Assembly: GCA_046154585.1 (NCBI GenBank)
Contig: JBJXDX010000157.1
Coordinates: 1 to 64,000 of the forward strand
Source: CADEFX01 sp046154585
Lineage (GTDB): Bacteria; Pseudomonadota; Alphaproteobacteria; Rhizobiales; Hyphomicrobiaceae
Length of the DNA stretch: 64,000 nt
Reading direction: 5' to 3'
Numbering within the stretch: position 1 is the first letter of the stretch; each line of letters starts with the position of its first letter. Positions 24,469-34,401 of this stretch are shown here, one piece after another. Below the pieces are notes generated by a model. It was not told where the DNA came from and made no database searches. It saw only the letters and a program-made list of their open reading frames with translations. The position numbers and the translations under genes were made by a program.

Positions 24469-26628
24469 CTACCGCCGCGGCGGGCTCAGCTCATCGACGA
24501 TGGCCTTGGTCAGGCAGTCGTGCTGGACGACGTAGGTCGGTGCCATGGTCCAGTGATTGGTAATGTCCGGCTTGATGTCGCGGCAGTTTTGCGGGTTTCC
24601 GGTGTAGAGATCGACGTAGGCGTGTGTTGCGTTGGAAAGATGCCAGCCGATCGCCAGCGGGATCAGGGCGTCATAGATCTGGCCCTGTGAGATCCGGAGT
24701 TGGTCCGTTGATCCGATGGCGATGTCGTAGACTCGCGCAAACGCCTGGCCGCGCCGCGCCGAGCTGAAGGCAACGAAGGGAAGCGAGAACTCTCCGTATC
24801 CGGTCTCGTTGGGCGGATCGATATAGTTGCGCTCGATGGGAGGCGACGTGGCGGTCAGCATGATGAAGTGAACCGTGGCGTTCACGTTGTTGGCCTTGAT
24901 TCGCTCCGCCAGAAGTTGCGCGATCTTGTATCCGGTGCCGGCGCCCGAACCTTCGGCGTAGCCGCCATCGGCAAACCGGTATGTGCGCACCTGCTCGTCC
25001 GATTTCTCGATCGGGAAGCGATACCAGCCGGAAGGTGTGATCCAGGGAAACCGCGCGCTGAGACCTACTGCCGTGCTAAGCGGCATGTCGATGTCTGCCA
25101 CGGCCAACGCGTCATAGATTTTGCCCGACTTGGTCTTGGGCGGCCCGGTCTCGTCGAGATTGAGCGGGCTCAGCGCCAGTTGCATGCCCGTCTCGATCTG
25201 CGTCAGGTTCAGCACGAGCGTGGGCGTAGCGCCCTGGATGCAATCCAGCCCATTGGCGCCGCAGGAGCTCACGAGCGATTCGGCCATGCGATTGGGTCTG
25301 CCCGAGAAGCTCGACGCCCAGGCCGATTCGAAACTCGCCTCCAGCTTGCGGGCACGATCCAAGGCATAGATCGGGACTGGAATGAAGCGCTGCACGAAGT
25401 CCTGGAACAGGGTGGCCGTCGTCACGTGCGACAGGAAATCATGGCGCAGCAACCGCTCCACGCGCCGTTCGAACCGGCCATCCCTCTGCAACGCCCTGCA
25501 GGGGACGTGCTCCTGGTTCTTGGCGTCGTCCCTGGCCAGCGCGGAAAACATGGCCGAGCCGAGACTGCCTCCAGATACGGAGCTTATGGCGAACAGATGC
25601 TGCGAGAAATTCGGACAGAGGTCCTGCATCCGCGCCAGAAACTTGCCGACGTGATAAGCCGCGTACAGGCCTCCACCTTCGGCGGCCACGACATAGACAG
25701 GGTAGGGTCTGCCGCCCTCGCGATATGTTGCCATGTCATTGCGGGACGCCAGCCACCTATCGAAGGCTTCGTCGACGCGGGGGCGCTCTTGCTTGGCCCA
25801 GTTGAAATCGATGGGTGCATGGCGGAAGCGGTGGTTGTCGGTCCAGCCGAAGTAGTCGAACGTGACGAGCCCGACGATCAGTACGGCCAAGGTGATCGAC
25901 CGTACCCGCTCGGTATACAGCCAAAGGTAGGACAGTAGCCCCGTGACGGCGAGGAACCACACGGCGAGTGCGGGAATGACGCCTATGTAGACGAACCACG
26001 TGCCGTCCAGAATGAAGCAAGCGATACTGAAGCCGAGGATGATCGCCAAGTAGATGGGCCAGAGGCGCACGAGGAACGGCCGGCCCACGGGGCGCTTGCC
26101 CCATCGCGCAAAAATGAGCTCCGTCACCGTGACAACGATGAACAGCGCCAGAGCGATTGCGCCGCAAGCCTGAAGACCTAGGACCAGCAGATCGTGCAGG
26201 TTCTGAAGGCTGGGATAGAACTCGGCGAATGCAGGTGGTGGACTATCGACGGATGGCGGAAAGCTCGTCCAGATCCCCATGGCAACGCCCGCCCAGGGCA
26301 GCAGGCAGACAAGACGCGGCGTCCAGTCGAAGACCAGCTGAGACCAGCGGTCGGGAATGAGGCGCTGCGCGGCCGGAAGCCGGGTCAACTCGCGCGCGAG
26401 GCGCCAAATGAAAAGCGAGAGAACCAGCATAGACGCAACGGCGATGATGAGGCTCGGATTGCGCCAACTTAGCCGTGGCCATGCCTCAGCATAGATGCGG
26501 TAGAGCTCCTTCATCTGGTCGGGCAGGAACAGCAGCACCGCCAGCACCAACATCATGACGATCGGCAGGCCGATCGCGCCGGCGCCCTGATCGTCGTCCG
26601 GTTCGGCCGGCACGGCAGTGGCTGACAT
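24469..26628 (-). CDS. membrane-anchored patatin-like phospholipase
   Basis: A 719-residue protein. The first 265 residues hold about seven hydrophobic helices (for instance IGLPIVMMLVLAVLLFLP and LIIAVASMLVLSLFIWRL). Residues 310-560 are patatin-like: oxyanion segment AEGGGLYAAYHVG near 316-328, nucleophile elbow SSVSGGSLG with Ser352 in S-V-S-G-G (the first Gly of GxSxG is Ser), and ADGGY with the dyad Asp at about 554. It likely cleaves acyl lipids at the membrane. ATG 26628 has GGGGGG about 5 bases upstream; TTG 26640 is unlikely. Long C-terminal part (560-719) is unassigned. Confidence 0.82.
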   Translation of the reverse strand: MSATAVPAEPDDDQGAGAIGLPIVMMLVLAVLLFLPDQMKELYRIYAEAWPRLSWRNPSLIIAVASMLVLSLFIWRLARELTRLPAAQRLIPDRWSQLVFDWTPRLVCLLPWAGVAMGIWTSFPPSVDSPPPAFAEFYPSLQNLHDLLVLGLQACGAIALALFIVVTVTELIFARWGKRPVGRPFLVRLWPIYLAIILGFSIACFILDGTWFVYIGVIPALAVWFLAVTGLLSYLWLYTERVRSITLAVLIVGLVTFDYFGWTDNHRFRHAPIDFNWAKQERPRVDEAFDRWLASRNDMATYREGGRPYPVYVVAAEGGGLYAAYHVGKFLARMQDLCPNFSQHLFAISSVSGGSLGSAMFSALARDDAKNQEHVPCRALQRDGRFERRVERLLRHDFLSHVTTATLFQDFVQRFIPVPIYALDRARKLEASFESAWASSFSGRPNRMAESLVSSCGANGLDCIQGATPTLVLNLTQIETGMQLALSPLNLDETGPPKTKSGKIYDALAVADIDMPLSTAVGLSARFPWITPSGWYRFPIEKSDEQVRTYRFADGGYAEGSGAGTGYKIAQLLAERIKANNVNATVHFIMLTATSPPIERNYIDPPNETGYGEFSLPFVAFSSARRGQAFARVYDIAIGSTDQLRISQGQIYDALIPLAIGWHLSNATHAYVDLYTGNPQNCRDIKPDITNHWTMAPTYVVQHDCLTKAIVDELSPPRR

Positions 26629-26902
26629 CGAACCCCCCAAAAACCGTAGCCGCCTGCGATACGCTCGGGGCGAGGATGCCTAGGCCGGAGTGCAAAAATC
26701 AATCGAGACACGCCGCGAGGCGTAGGCAACGGTCGAGGACCGCGGCATGCGGGCAACACTCCGCCGCATGGACTTGGCGGCCCGAACGCCTTTATTGCGA
26801 TAATCGATGCCGAAAGGCGCTTGGAGGCAGCCCGCGTTCACCTCCGCTCAATAAATCTTTGCGAACCTTAAAAGACTGATCGACAGCGGGAGGTGTGGGA
26901 CC

Positions 26903-27355
26903 GTGCCGTTTCTATACTACTTGGTCTTTCTCGGAGTGCTCGCGACGGGGTTTGTAGCAAATGCCTTCCTGCATGGGGGCGATGCACCGACCGTTGCCGC
27001 CGTCGGACGCGTCACAACCGACACCACGCCGCTCGAGAAGCTGCAGCGGGAGATTTCGATCCGCCGCGGGGTGATACCGCCGCAGCAGGAAGAGCATATC
27101 GACGTGAAGGTCTCTCCGATAGTACCGATCACGGTGCAGATGGAAACCGCGACGGTGGTTCCGGAAAGGACCCTGACCGGGGAAACCAGAGCCGCAGATG
27201 CCAATTCAGACAACGCGCAACCTGTTGTAGCCCAACCGGAGCAGGCGGCGCCTGTGAAGCGGACGCGACACAAGGAGGCCGACAAATGCGGTCCAGGCGG
27301 CTGCGGAGCAAAGCAGGCCCGCTCCACCTGGAGCGGGGGTGATACCTCGCCGTAA
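26903..27355 (+). CDS. membrane-anchored small protein of unknown function
   Basis: A GTG-initiated frame (GGAGG at 26889-26893) gives 150 residues: one N-terminal hydrophobic helix (YYLVFLGVLATGFVANAFL, no clear cleavage site), then a polar, probably disordered region with IPPQQEEHIDVKVSPIVPIT, and a basic tail with KRTRHKEADKCGPGGCG. It is most likely anchored in the inner membrane with the tail in the periplasm. I recognise no family. It converges with the HlyD-type gene, ending 21 bases before it. Confidence 0.65.
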   Translation: MPFLYYLVFLGVLATGFVANAFLHGGDAPTVAAVGRVTTDTTPLEKLQREISIRRGVIPPQQEEHIDVKVSPIVPITVQMETATVVPERTLTGETRAADANSDNAQPVVAQPEQAAPVKRTRHKEADKCGPGGCGAKQARSTWSGGDTSP

Positions 27356-27363
27356 GGACCGGC

Positions 27364-27385
27364 TCCTACTGCATTCCTACTGCAT
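27364..27385. repeat. 11-bp tandem duplication over the stop of the HlyD-type gene
   Basis: TCCTACTGCAT occurs twice, end to end, at 27364-27374 and 27375-27385. The right copy contains the stop codon of the minus-strand HlyD gene (27379-27377) and its last codons; the left copy repeats the same sequence just outside. It looks like a recent slip duplication without effect on the protein. Confidence 0.7.
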
Positions 27386-28411
27386 AAAGAAGACTTCGGC
27401 GCGCATGCCGGGCAGCAGCGGCACGCTGCCTTCGATGTCGATCAGAACCTCGAGAACCTCGACATCCGTGGCGCGGCGCGCGCCCCGCGACCCCATGCGC
27501 GGAGCGGCGAGCGATGGCGCGAGCTCCGTCACCTTGCCGTTGAAATCCTGCCCAGGATAGCCGTTGTTGCGCACGACGGCCTTTTGCCCGAGCTTGATCT
27601 TCGACACGTCGTGCTCATCGACCTCGGCGCGCACGCGCAGAATCGACACATCCCCGAGAGTGACAAGAGGCGCGTCAGGCGCTGGCGCGACCATCTCGCC
27701 GACCTTGGCATTGAGCTGAAGGACGGTGGCCGCGAGAGGTGCGCGAATGCGCGTCTTATCGAGCACGGCGGTCGCCATCGTCACTTCCGCGCGGGCGGCC
27801 GACAGTCCGGCCTCGTAGCGGTTCGAGCCAGGAATATTGCCTTTCGACTGCGCAATCGCGAATGCTGTCTGCTCCTGCCGCAAACGCGACTGGGCATCGG
27901 CGAGCTGCTTGGTCGCCTGCGTGCGTAGGGGGCTGTTGGGCGCATGGTCGGCGGCGATGGCGTCGTCCAGCTCGAACCGCGCATTCATGACCGTGCGCTC
28001 GGCGGAAAACACGGCATCCTCGGCCTTTCTGACGTCCTCGCGGCCGGCCGTGGCGGTCTGGGAATCGCGCTCGCGCTTGCGGGCTGCCGCCTCGGCCTCG
28101 GCCGAGGCCAGGCGGGCGCGCACTTCGACATCATCGAGACGGATCAGCACCTCGCCCTGGACCACGCGGTCGTTGACCTTGACGAACACATCCGTGATCC
28201 GACCGGGCAGGCCGGCGCTGATGCGGATCACACCGGACTTCGGCTCGACGCGACCTGGGGCAGCCGCCACCCAGGGCGTCTTGGCCTGCGCGGTGACGAC
28301 CGGCGTGGACCTTGCCTGGCCGGTGGGTGAGCTGCTCGGGGCCACATATGCCCATCCGGCAGCACTGGCAGCGCCGAGCGCAAGAAGACCCAAAATGGTG
28401 GTGATCCTCAT
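27377..28411 (-). CDS. HlyD-family periplasmic adaptor of an ABC exporter (DevB-like)
   Basis: A 344-residue membrane-fusion protein: N-terminal anchor (MRITTILGLLALGAASAAGWAYV), biotinyl-lipoyl half AAPGRVEPKSGVIRISAGLP and VNDRVVQGEVLIRLDD, a long helical hairpin of about 100 residues rich in Ala, Glu and Arg, and a beta-barrel domain with LGQKAVVRNNGYPGQDFNGK. It should bridge an inner-membrane ABC exporter to an outer-membrane channel. The permease and ATPase genes lie divergently upstream, an unusual split of the DevB-DevC-DevA order. ATG 28411 is preceded by AGGGA; ATG 28453 in frame is an alternative. Confidence 0.87.
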   Translation of the reverse strand: MRITTILGLLALGAASAAGWAYVAPSSSPTGQARSTPVVTAQAKTPWVAAAPGRVEPKSGVIRISAGLPGRITDVFVKVNDRVVQGEVLIRLDDVEVRARLASAEAEAAARKRERDSQTATAGREDVRKAEDAVFSAERTVMNARFELDDAIAADHAPNSPLRTQATKQLADAQSRLRQEQTAFAIAQSKGNIPGSNRYEAGLSAARAEVTMATAVLDKTRIRAPLAATVLQLNAKVGEMVAPAPDAPLVTLGDVSILRVRAEVDEHDVSKIKLGQKAVVRNNGYPGQDFNGKVTELAPSLAAPRMGSRGARRATDVEVLEVLIDIEGSVPLLPGMRAEVFFMQ

Positions 28412-28720
28412 GTTCCCTGCCTGCAAACTGGTGTGAGAAGGCTCGCCTGACATCTTCTGCCTACGACCTGCGCTGCTGCTGGAGGTGCGCGTGTAGCAGG
28501 CCGGTCGTCAATCATGCAATGCCGTTCGGTCCCCGCAGCGGCTTATCGCGACTATACCATCATGTTTGCACGATTGCGTGCAGCCGGACGCCGAGAGTCG
28601 AGTATACAACGTAGACGCCATAGCCAAATATGGTCGCGGCACGGCGCCATTTGACGCCGGGCGCAGGGCGTGGTGGTAAAGTCGCGAAACGATCGAGCCA
28701 ATCCGATTCCGGGAACATTG
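28412..28720. other. shared promoter region of the divergent exporter genes
   Basis: This 309-base gap between the adaptor and permease starts must hold promoters for both directions. I see only a short inverted repeat TGCAC-N6-GTGCA at about 28565-28580 and AT-richer sequence around 28545-28630 (CGACTATACCATCATG, GAGTATACAACGTAGACG). I cannot assign promoter boxes with confidence. Confidence 0.35.
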
Positions 28721-29926
28721 ATGCAAGGACCATCGGCGCAGGCGAGCGCACAAGCGGCCGTGCGGGCTGGGAACGCCAGCAAGCGCCGCAAGCCAATTCC
28801 GATGGTCATGAAGCTGGCGTACCGCAACCTGTTTCACGACAGGCTGAGCCTTGCGGTGACTCTGACGGGTATCCTGTTCTCGGTCGTGCTGGTGGCGGTG
28901 CAGTTCGGCATTTACCTTGGCTCGGAGCGCCGGATTGCGGCCATGTTCGACCACGCCCAGGCCGATCTGTGGGTGGTGCCGCTTGGCACCAAGAGCTTCG
29001 ACGATCCGTCGTTCCTGACCGGCCGCGAGCGGCACGCGGCCCTCTCGTCTCCGGGCGTAGCAGAGGTGCAGGAGCTGATTGTCGGTTTCGTCAATTGGCG
29101 CAAGCCCAAGGGCGGGTCGACGGCGGCGCTGCTGGTCGGGGCCGAAACGGCGAGCGGTACTCTGCCGTGGGATGTGGTCGACGGCACCGTCGCCGCATTG
29201 GCATCGCCGAGCGGCGTTGCCATAGACGATACGTATTTCACGGAGCTTGGCGTCAACAAGCTCGGCGACAAGGCGGAAGTCAACAACCTGGAGGTGACGG
29301 TCGCGGCCGTGACGCACAACATCCGGTCGTTCACGACGCTGCCCTATGTCTTCACCACCCTCGGCACGGGCCGCAATCTGCTCGATGCGACCGCCGATCA
29401 GACGTCCTATCTGCTCGTCAAGCTCGCGCCGGGCGCAGATCGTGAGGAGACGCGCAAGGCGCTGGGTGCACGCCTGCAGGATGCCGAGATCCTGCCGCAC
29501 GACGTGTTCCGCCAGCGCAGCCTCGACTACTGGCTGTTCGAGACGGGGGCGGGCTCGGCCCTCATTGCGGGAGCCATTCTCGGCATCATCGTCGGCGTCG
29601 TGATCGTGGCCCAGACGCTGTATGCGAGCACTAAGGACCATATCAACGAGTTTGCCACGATGCGCGCGCTGGGTGCCTCGGCGGGCTACATCCACCGGGT
29701 CATCTTGATGCAGGCCGTGCTGAGCGCGGTGCTCGGTTACATTCTCGGCATGTGCCTCAGTCTGTTCGTGATCTGGGCCTCCCGGGATTCGACACTGCTG
29801 ATTGTGATGACGCCGAAGCTGGCGCTGATGCTGTTTGCGCTGACGGTCGGGATGTGCGTGCTGGCGGCCATCTGCGCCATCTTCAAGGTGACGCGCATCG
29901 ATCCCGCCGTCGTGTTCAGCCGCTAA
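28721..29926 (+). CDS. ABC exporter permease (DevC/FtsX-type)
   Basis: A 401-residue permease: a disordered start, one membrane helix (LAVTLTGILFSVVLVAVQFGI at 60-80 or so), a large periplasmic domain, and three C-terminal helices with the FtsX-like block (IVGVVIVAQTLYASTKDHIN, EFATMRALGASAGYIHRVIL). It is the DevC type seen with HlyD adaptors. ATG 28721 follows GGGAAC; ATG 28802, nearer the conserved MKLAYRNLFHDR, is another possible start. The ATPase gene follows 15 bases later. Confidence 0.88.
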   Translation: MQGPSAQASAQAAVRAGNASKRRKPIPMVMKLAYRNLFHDRLSLAVTLTGILFSVVLVAVQFGIYLGSERRIAAMFDHAQADLWVVPLGTKSFDDPSFLTGRERHAALSSPGVAEVQELIVGFVNWRKPKGGSTAALLVGAETASGTLPWDVVDGTVAALASPSGVAIDDTYFTELGVNKLGDKAEVNNLEVTVAAVTHNIRSFTTLPYVFTTLGTGRNLLDATADQTSYLLVKLAPGADREETRKALGARLQDAEILPHDVFRQRSLDYWLFETGAGSALIAGAILGIIVGVVIVAQTLYASTKDHINEFATMRALGASAGYIHRVILMQAVLSAVLGYILGMCLSLFVIWASRDSTLLIVMTPKLALMLFALTVGMCVLAAICAIFKVTRIDPAVVFSR

Positions 29927-29941
29927 CCGGGATCCGCATCC

Positions 29942-30679
<738 letters not shown>

Positions 30680-30795
30680 CCCTGCCTTCCCTGTTCCACG
30701 CGTTACAGCGCCGCCTTGCCCGGTCGTAGAGACTGCCATCTCACGGGTGGATGAGCTTGTCGTGCTGCGCACGGCCCCGGTGCAGAGGATGGATC

Positions 30796-31455
30796 ATGAC
30801 GCATTCCAGCAAGCGCCTTATTCGGGCGGCAGCCATTGCCGCCGTCATCGGTGTCCCGAGCCTCGCCGCCGCCCAGGCGGCAGCCCCGATGGGGGTCTGG
30901 ATCGACCACACCGGCCGAGGTGCGGTGGAGATTACCGAATGCGGCGCCAACCTGTGCGGCCGCGCGGTTTGGATAAAAGATCCCAAAGACAGCAAGGGCT
31001 GCGGCATCCAGATCATCGGCAATGCCAAGCCGGTCGCCGGCGGCAAGTGGGACAACGGCTGGATCTATGACCCTGACGAGGATGCCAAGTACAGCGTCGA
31101 GTTGACGCCGCTCCCAGGCGACAAGCTGAAGGTGCTGGGGTACTCCGGTTCGAAATTCTTCAGCGAGACCATGATCTGGAAGCGCGCGCCGGCGGACCTC
31201 AAGCGCTGCGACCAGACTGCGGCTGTCACTCCTACGGCCCCCGTTGCCACGGAGAAATCGGACGCGCAAACGGAGGCCAAGACCGTCGCCTCCGCGCCAC
31301 CTGTGGTTGTGCCCGAGGAAAAGGCACAGTCCACCCAGACGACGCAGGCTCAGGCCGCCGACCCGGTCGAGGAGAAGCCATCCGGCCCGAAGCGCAAGAA
31401 GGACTGCCAGTTCGAGATTGCCAATATCCTCATCAAGTTCCCCTGTCCGCAATAG
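30796..31455 (+). CDS. DUF2147 domain periplasmic protein
   Basis: A 219-residue secreted protein: signal peptide (MTHSSKRLIRAAAIAAVIGV to SLAAA), then a DUF2147 beta-barrel-like domain at 30-130 (GVWIDHTGRGAVEITECGAN, LCGRAVWIKDP, WDNGWIYDPD, KLKVLGYSG). After residue 140 comes a low-complexity Ala/Thr/Glu linker and a short basic tail with two cysteines. Function of DUF2147 is not established. AGAGGA precedes ATG 30796. The frame is clear of the exporter genes by 116 bases. Confidence 0.85.
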   Translation: MTHSSKRLIRAAAIAAVIGVPSLAAAQAAAPMGVWIDHTGRGAVEITECGANLCGRAVWIKDPKDSKGCGIQIIGNAKPVAGGKWDNGWIYDPDEDAKYSVELTPLPGDKLKVLGYSGSKFFSETMIWKRAPADLKRCDQTAAVTPTAPVATEKSDAQTEAKTVASAPPVVVPEEKAQSTQTTQAQAADPVEEKPSGPKRKKDCQFEIANILIKFPCPQ

Positions 31456-31612
31456 CAACGGGCATTGCGAGCGGCAGGGTCGCCCGACCGGCGACAACCG
31501 GGGCGCTCCTGCCGCACTGTTGCAGGGTTGCATGCTAGAGGCGCGTGGGCTAACACAGCCCATCTGATTTGCTGCGGTGCCGTCGGTGCCGCGACGAGGT
31601 CGCGCCAGCCCT

Positions 31613-31978
31613 ATGAATCAGCTGCTTCTGGACTATCTGCCGATCGCGGTTTTCATCGGTGTTGCCCTGGCCATCGGCGGCGCGCTGATGATCGCGCCGT
31701 TCTTGGTCGCCTACCGCAATCCGGACCCCGAGAAGCTGTCGGCCTACGAGTGCGGCTTCAACGCCTTCGATGACGCGCGCATGAAGTTCGACGTGCGCTT
31801 CTATCTCGTGTCAATCCTCTTCATCATCTTCGATCTCGAGGTGGCCTTCCTGTTCCCGTGGGCTGTGGCCTTCAAGGAGGTCGGCCTGTTCGGATTCTGG
31901 TCGATGATGGTGTTCCTGGGCGTGCTGACGGTCGGGTTCATCTACGAGTGGCGCAAGGGAGCGCTGGAATGGGATTGA
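31613..31978 (+). CDS. nuoA: NADH-quinone oxidoreductase subunit A
   Basis: A 121-residue subunit with three membrane helices and the family blocks NPDPEKLSAYECGFNAFDD (residues 36-54) and RFYLVSILFIIFDLEVAFLF. NuoA sits in the membrane arm of complex I close to the quinone channel; the loop with YECGF is near the quinone pocket. It opens the nuo run; the 157-base upstream gap has multi-branched inverted repeats (31470-31525) but no promoter I can name. Its stop overlaps the nuoB start by 10 bases. Confidence 0.96.
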   Translation: MNQLLLDYLPIAVFIGVALAIGGALMIAPFLVAYRNPDPEKLSAYECGFNAFDDARMKFDVRFYLVSILFIIFDLEVAFLFPWAVAFKEVGLFGFWSMMVFLGVLTVGFIYEWRKGALEWD

Positions 31979-32556
31979 TTCGATCCGCGGATCAGACTCC
32001 CCGGCTGGTGCCCGCGCCGGCGTTCGAGCCGCGGCGCGAGGGCTCCGCCATCATCAAGCCGGACGATCCGTCGTTCGGGATGATCAACAACGAGCTGGCG
32101 GACAAGGGCTTCCTCGTCACGACCACCGATGACCTCATCAACTGGGCGCGCACCGGTTCGCTCATGTGGATGACGTTCGGGCTCGCCTGCTGCGCCGTGG
32201 AAATGATGCAGGCGTCCATGCCGCGCTATGACGTCGAGCGGTTCGGCTTCGCGCCGCGCGCCTCGCCGCGCCAGTCCGACGTGATGATCGTGGCCGGCAC
32301 GCTGACCAACAAGATGGCGCCGGCGCTGCGCAAGGTCTACGACCAGATGCCCGAGCCGCGCTACGTCATCTCCATGGGCAGCTGCGCCAACGGCGGCGGC
32401 TACTATCATTATTCCTACGCCGTGGTGCGCGGCTGCGACCGCATCGTGCCGGTGGACATCTACGTGCCGGGCTGTCCGCCGACGGCCGAAGCGCTGGTGT
32501 ACGGCATCCTGCTCCTGCAGAAGAAGATCCGCCGCACCGGCACCATCGAGCGCTGA
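31969..32556 (+). CDS. nuoB: NADH-quinone oxidoreductase subunit B
   Basis: A 195-residue subunit that carries cluster N2, the last iron-sulphur centre before quinone. The four ligands are visible: C74 and C75 (GLACCAVEMM), C139 (SMGSCANGG) and C169 (YVPGCPPTAE). ATG 31969 lies within the end of nuoA, which argues for translational coupling. Length is ordinary for alphaproteobacteria. Confidence 0.97.
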   Translation: MGLIRSADQTPRLVPAPAFEPRREGSAIIKPDDPSFGMINNELADKGFLVTTTDDLINWARTGSLMWMTFGLACCAVEMMQASMPRYDVERFGFAPRASPRQSDVMIVAGTLTNKMAPALRKVYDQMPEPRYVISMGSCANGGGYYHYSYAVVRGCDRIVPVDIYVPGCPPTAEALVYGILLLQKKIRRTGTIER

Positions 32557-32567
32557 GGCTGATCGGG

Positions 32568-33194
32568 ATGGCTGAAGAACCCACTGCGCCTGTGCCCGGG
32601 ATCACCGAGCAAATTTTGGCCAGCCTCGGCCGAGCGGTCCGCGAACATCATTCGCATTTTGGTGAACTGACCCTCACGGTGGCACGCGACGGGATCGTCA
32701 AGGTGATGACCGCGCTGCGCGACGATCCGCGCTATTTGTTCGAAGTGCTGATCGACGTCTGCGGCGTGGACTATCCCGCCCGGCCGGAGCGCTTTGACGT
32801 CGTCTATCACCTGCTGTCGCCGCGCAGGAACCTGCGCATCCGCGTGAAGGTGACGACGGACGAGGATCACCCGGTTCCGAGCTTGGTGGACGTGTTTCGC
32901 GCCGCCAACTGGTTCGAGCGGGAGGCCTACGACATGTACGGCATCCTGTTCTCCGGCCACCCCGACCTGCGCCGCCTGCTGACGGACTACGGCTTCGAAG
33001 GCTATCCGCTGCGCAAGGACTTCCCTCTGACAGGCTACGTCGAGGTGCGCTACGACGACGAGCAGAAGCGCGTCGTGTATGAGCCCGTCCGCCTCAACCA
33101 GGAATTCCGCAGCTTCGATTTCGAGAGCCCCTGGGAAGGCACCACCTATGTGCTTCCGGGGGATGAAAAAGCAAACGCGCCAAAACCGAACTGA
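32568..33194 (+). CDS. nuoC: NADH-quinone oxidoreductase subunit C
   Basis: A 208-residue 30-kDa subunit of the hydrophilic arm. Family blocks include LIDVCGVDYPARPERFDVVY and WFEREAYDMYGILFSGHPDL (residues about 112-131), followed by GYPLRKDFPLTGYVEVRYDD. It packs against NuoD and NuoB near the quinone site and binds no cofactor. Here it is separate from nuoD, unlike the fused NuoCD of enterobacteria. Confidence 0.97.
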   Translation: MAEEPTAPVPGITEQILASLGRAVREHHSHFGELTLTVARDGIVKVMTALRDDPRYLFEVLIDVCGVDYPARPERFDVVYHLLSPRRNLRIRVKVTTDEDHPVPSLVDVFRAANWFEREAYDMYGILFSGHPDLRRLLTDYGFEGYPLRKDFPLTGYVEVRYDDEQKRVVYEPVRLNQEFRSFDFESPWEGTTYVLPGDEKANAPKPN

Positions 33195-33199
33195 GCGTC

Positions 33200-34390
33200 A
33201 TGGCCGAGAGCGAACTCCGCAACTTCACCGTCAATTTCGGACCGCAGCATCCGGCGGCGCACGGCGTGTTGCGTCTTGTGCTGGAGCTGGATGGCGAGGT
33301 CGTCACGCGCGTCGATCCGCACATCGGCCTCCTGCATCGCGGCACCGAGAAACTGATCGAGAACAAGACCTACCTGCAGGCCATCGGCTATTTCGACCGT
33401 CTCGACTACGTGGCGCCGATGAACCAGGAGCATGCCTTCTGCCTGGCCGCCGAGAAGCTGCTCGGCCTCGAGGTGCCCAAGCGCGCGCAATTGATCCGCG
33501 TACTGTTCTCCGAGATCGGCCGTCTGCTGTCGCATCTTCTCAACGTGACGACCCAGGCCATGGACGTCGGCGCGCTCACGCCTCCACTATGGGGCTTCGA
33601 GGAGCGCGAGAAGCTGATGGTGTTCTACGAGCGCGCATCAGGCTCGCGCATGCACGCCAAGTACTTCCGCATGGGCGGCGTGCACCAGGACCTGCCGGTA
33701 AGGCTGATCGAGGACATCGCCAAGTTCTGCGAGACGCACCCCAAGGTTCTCGACGACATCTGGGATCTCGTGATCGAGAACCGCATCTTCAAGCAGCGCA
33801 ATGTGGACATCGGCGTCATCAGCCTCGACGAATGCTTCCAGTGGGGCTTCTCGGGCGTCATGGTGCGCGGCTCGGGCGCCGCCTGGGACCTGCGCAAGGC
33901 CCAGCCCTACGAGTGCTACTCGGAGCTCGACTTCGACATTCCGGTAGGCAAGACCAACGACAACTACGCCCGCCAGGTGATCCGCATGGAAGAGATGTAC
34001 CAGTCCGTGCGCATCATGAAGCAGTGCTGCGAGAAGCTGTTGTCGGCCGAGGGACAGGGGCCGCATGTGGCGCCCGACAAGAAAGTGGTGCCGCCCAAGC
34101 GGGGCGAGATGAAGCGCTCCATGGAAGCGCTGATCCATCACTTCAAGCTCTACACCGAGGGCTTCCACGTGCCCGAGGGCGAGGTGTATGCCTGCGTGGA
34201 AGCGCCCAAGGGCGAATTCGGCGTGTATCTGGTGTCGGACGGGTCCAACAAGCCCTATCGCTGCAAGATCCGCGCGCCCGGGTTCGCCCACCTGCAGGCC
34301 ATGGACCACATGAACCGCGGCCACATGCTGGCCGATGTCTCCGCGATCCTGGGATCACTGGACGTGGTGTTCGGCGAGATTGACCGGTGA
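33200..34390 (+). CDS. nuoD: NADH-quinone oxidoreductase subunit D
   Basis: A 396-residue 49-kDa subunit that forms most of the quinone-binding cavity. The start FGPQHPAAHGVLRLVLELDG holds the conserved His and Pro of the quinone loop; YFDRLDYVAPMNQEHAF and the C-terminal KIRAPGFAHLQAMD are typical, and the family ends in DVVFGEIDR as here. It begins 5 bases after nuoC. Confidence 0.98.
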   Translation: MAESELRNFTVNFGPQHPAAHGVLRLVLELDGEVVTRVDPHIGLLHRGTEKLIENKTYLQAIGYFDRLDYVAPMNQEHAFCLAAEKLLGLEVPKRAQLIRVLFSEIGRLLSHLLNVTTQAMDVGALTPPLWGFEEREKLMVFYERASGSRMHAKYFRMGGVHQDLPVRLIEDIAKFCETHPKVLDDIWDLVIENRIFKQRNVDIGVISLDECFQWGFSGVMVRGSGAAWDLRKAQPYECYSELDFDIPVGKTNDNYARQVIRMEEMYQSVRIMKQCCEKLLSAEGQGPHVAPDKKVVPPKRGEMKRSMEALIHHFKLYTEGFHVPEGEVYACVEAPKGEFGVYLVSDGSNKPYRCKIRAPGFAHLQAMDHMNRGHMLADVSAILGSLDVVFGEIDR

Positions 34391-34401
34391 GATGAGCACC
34401 T

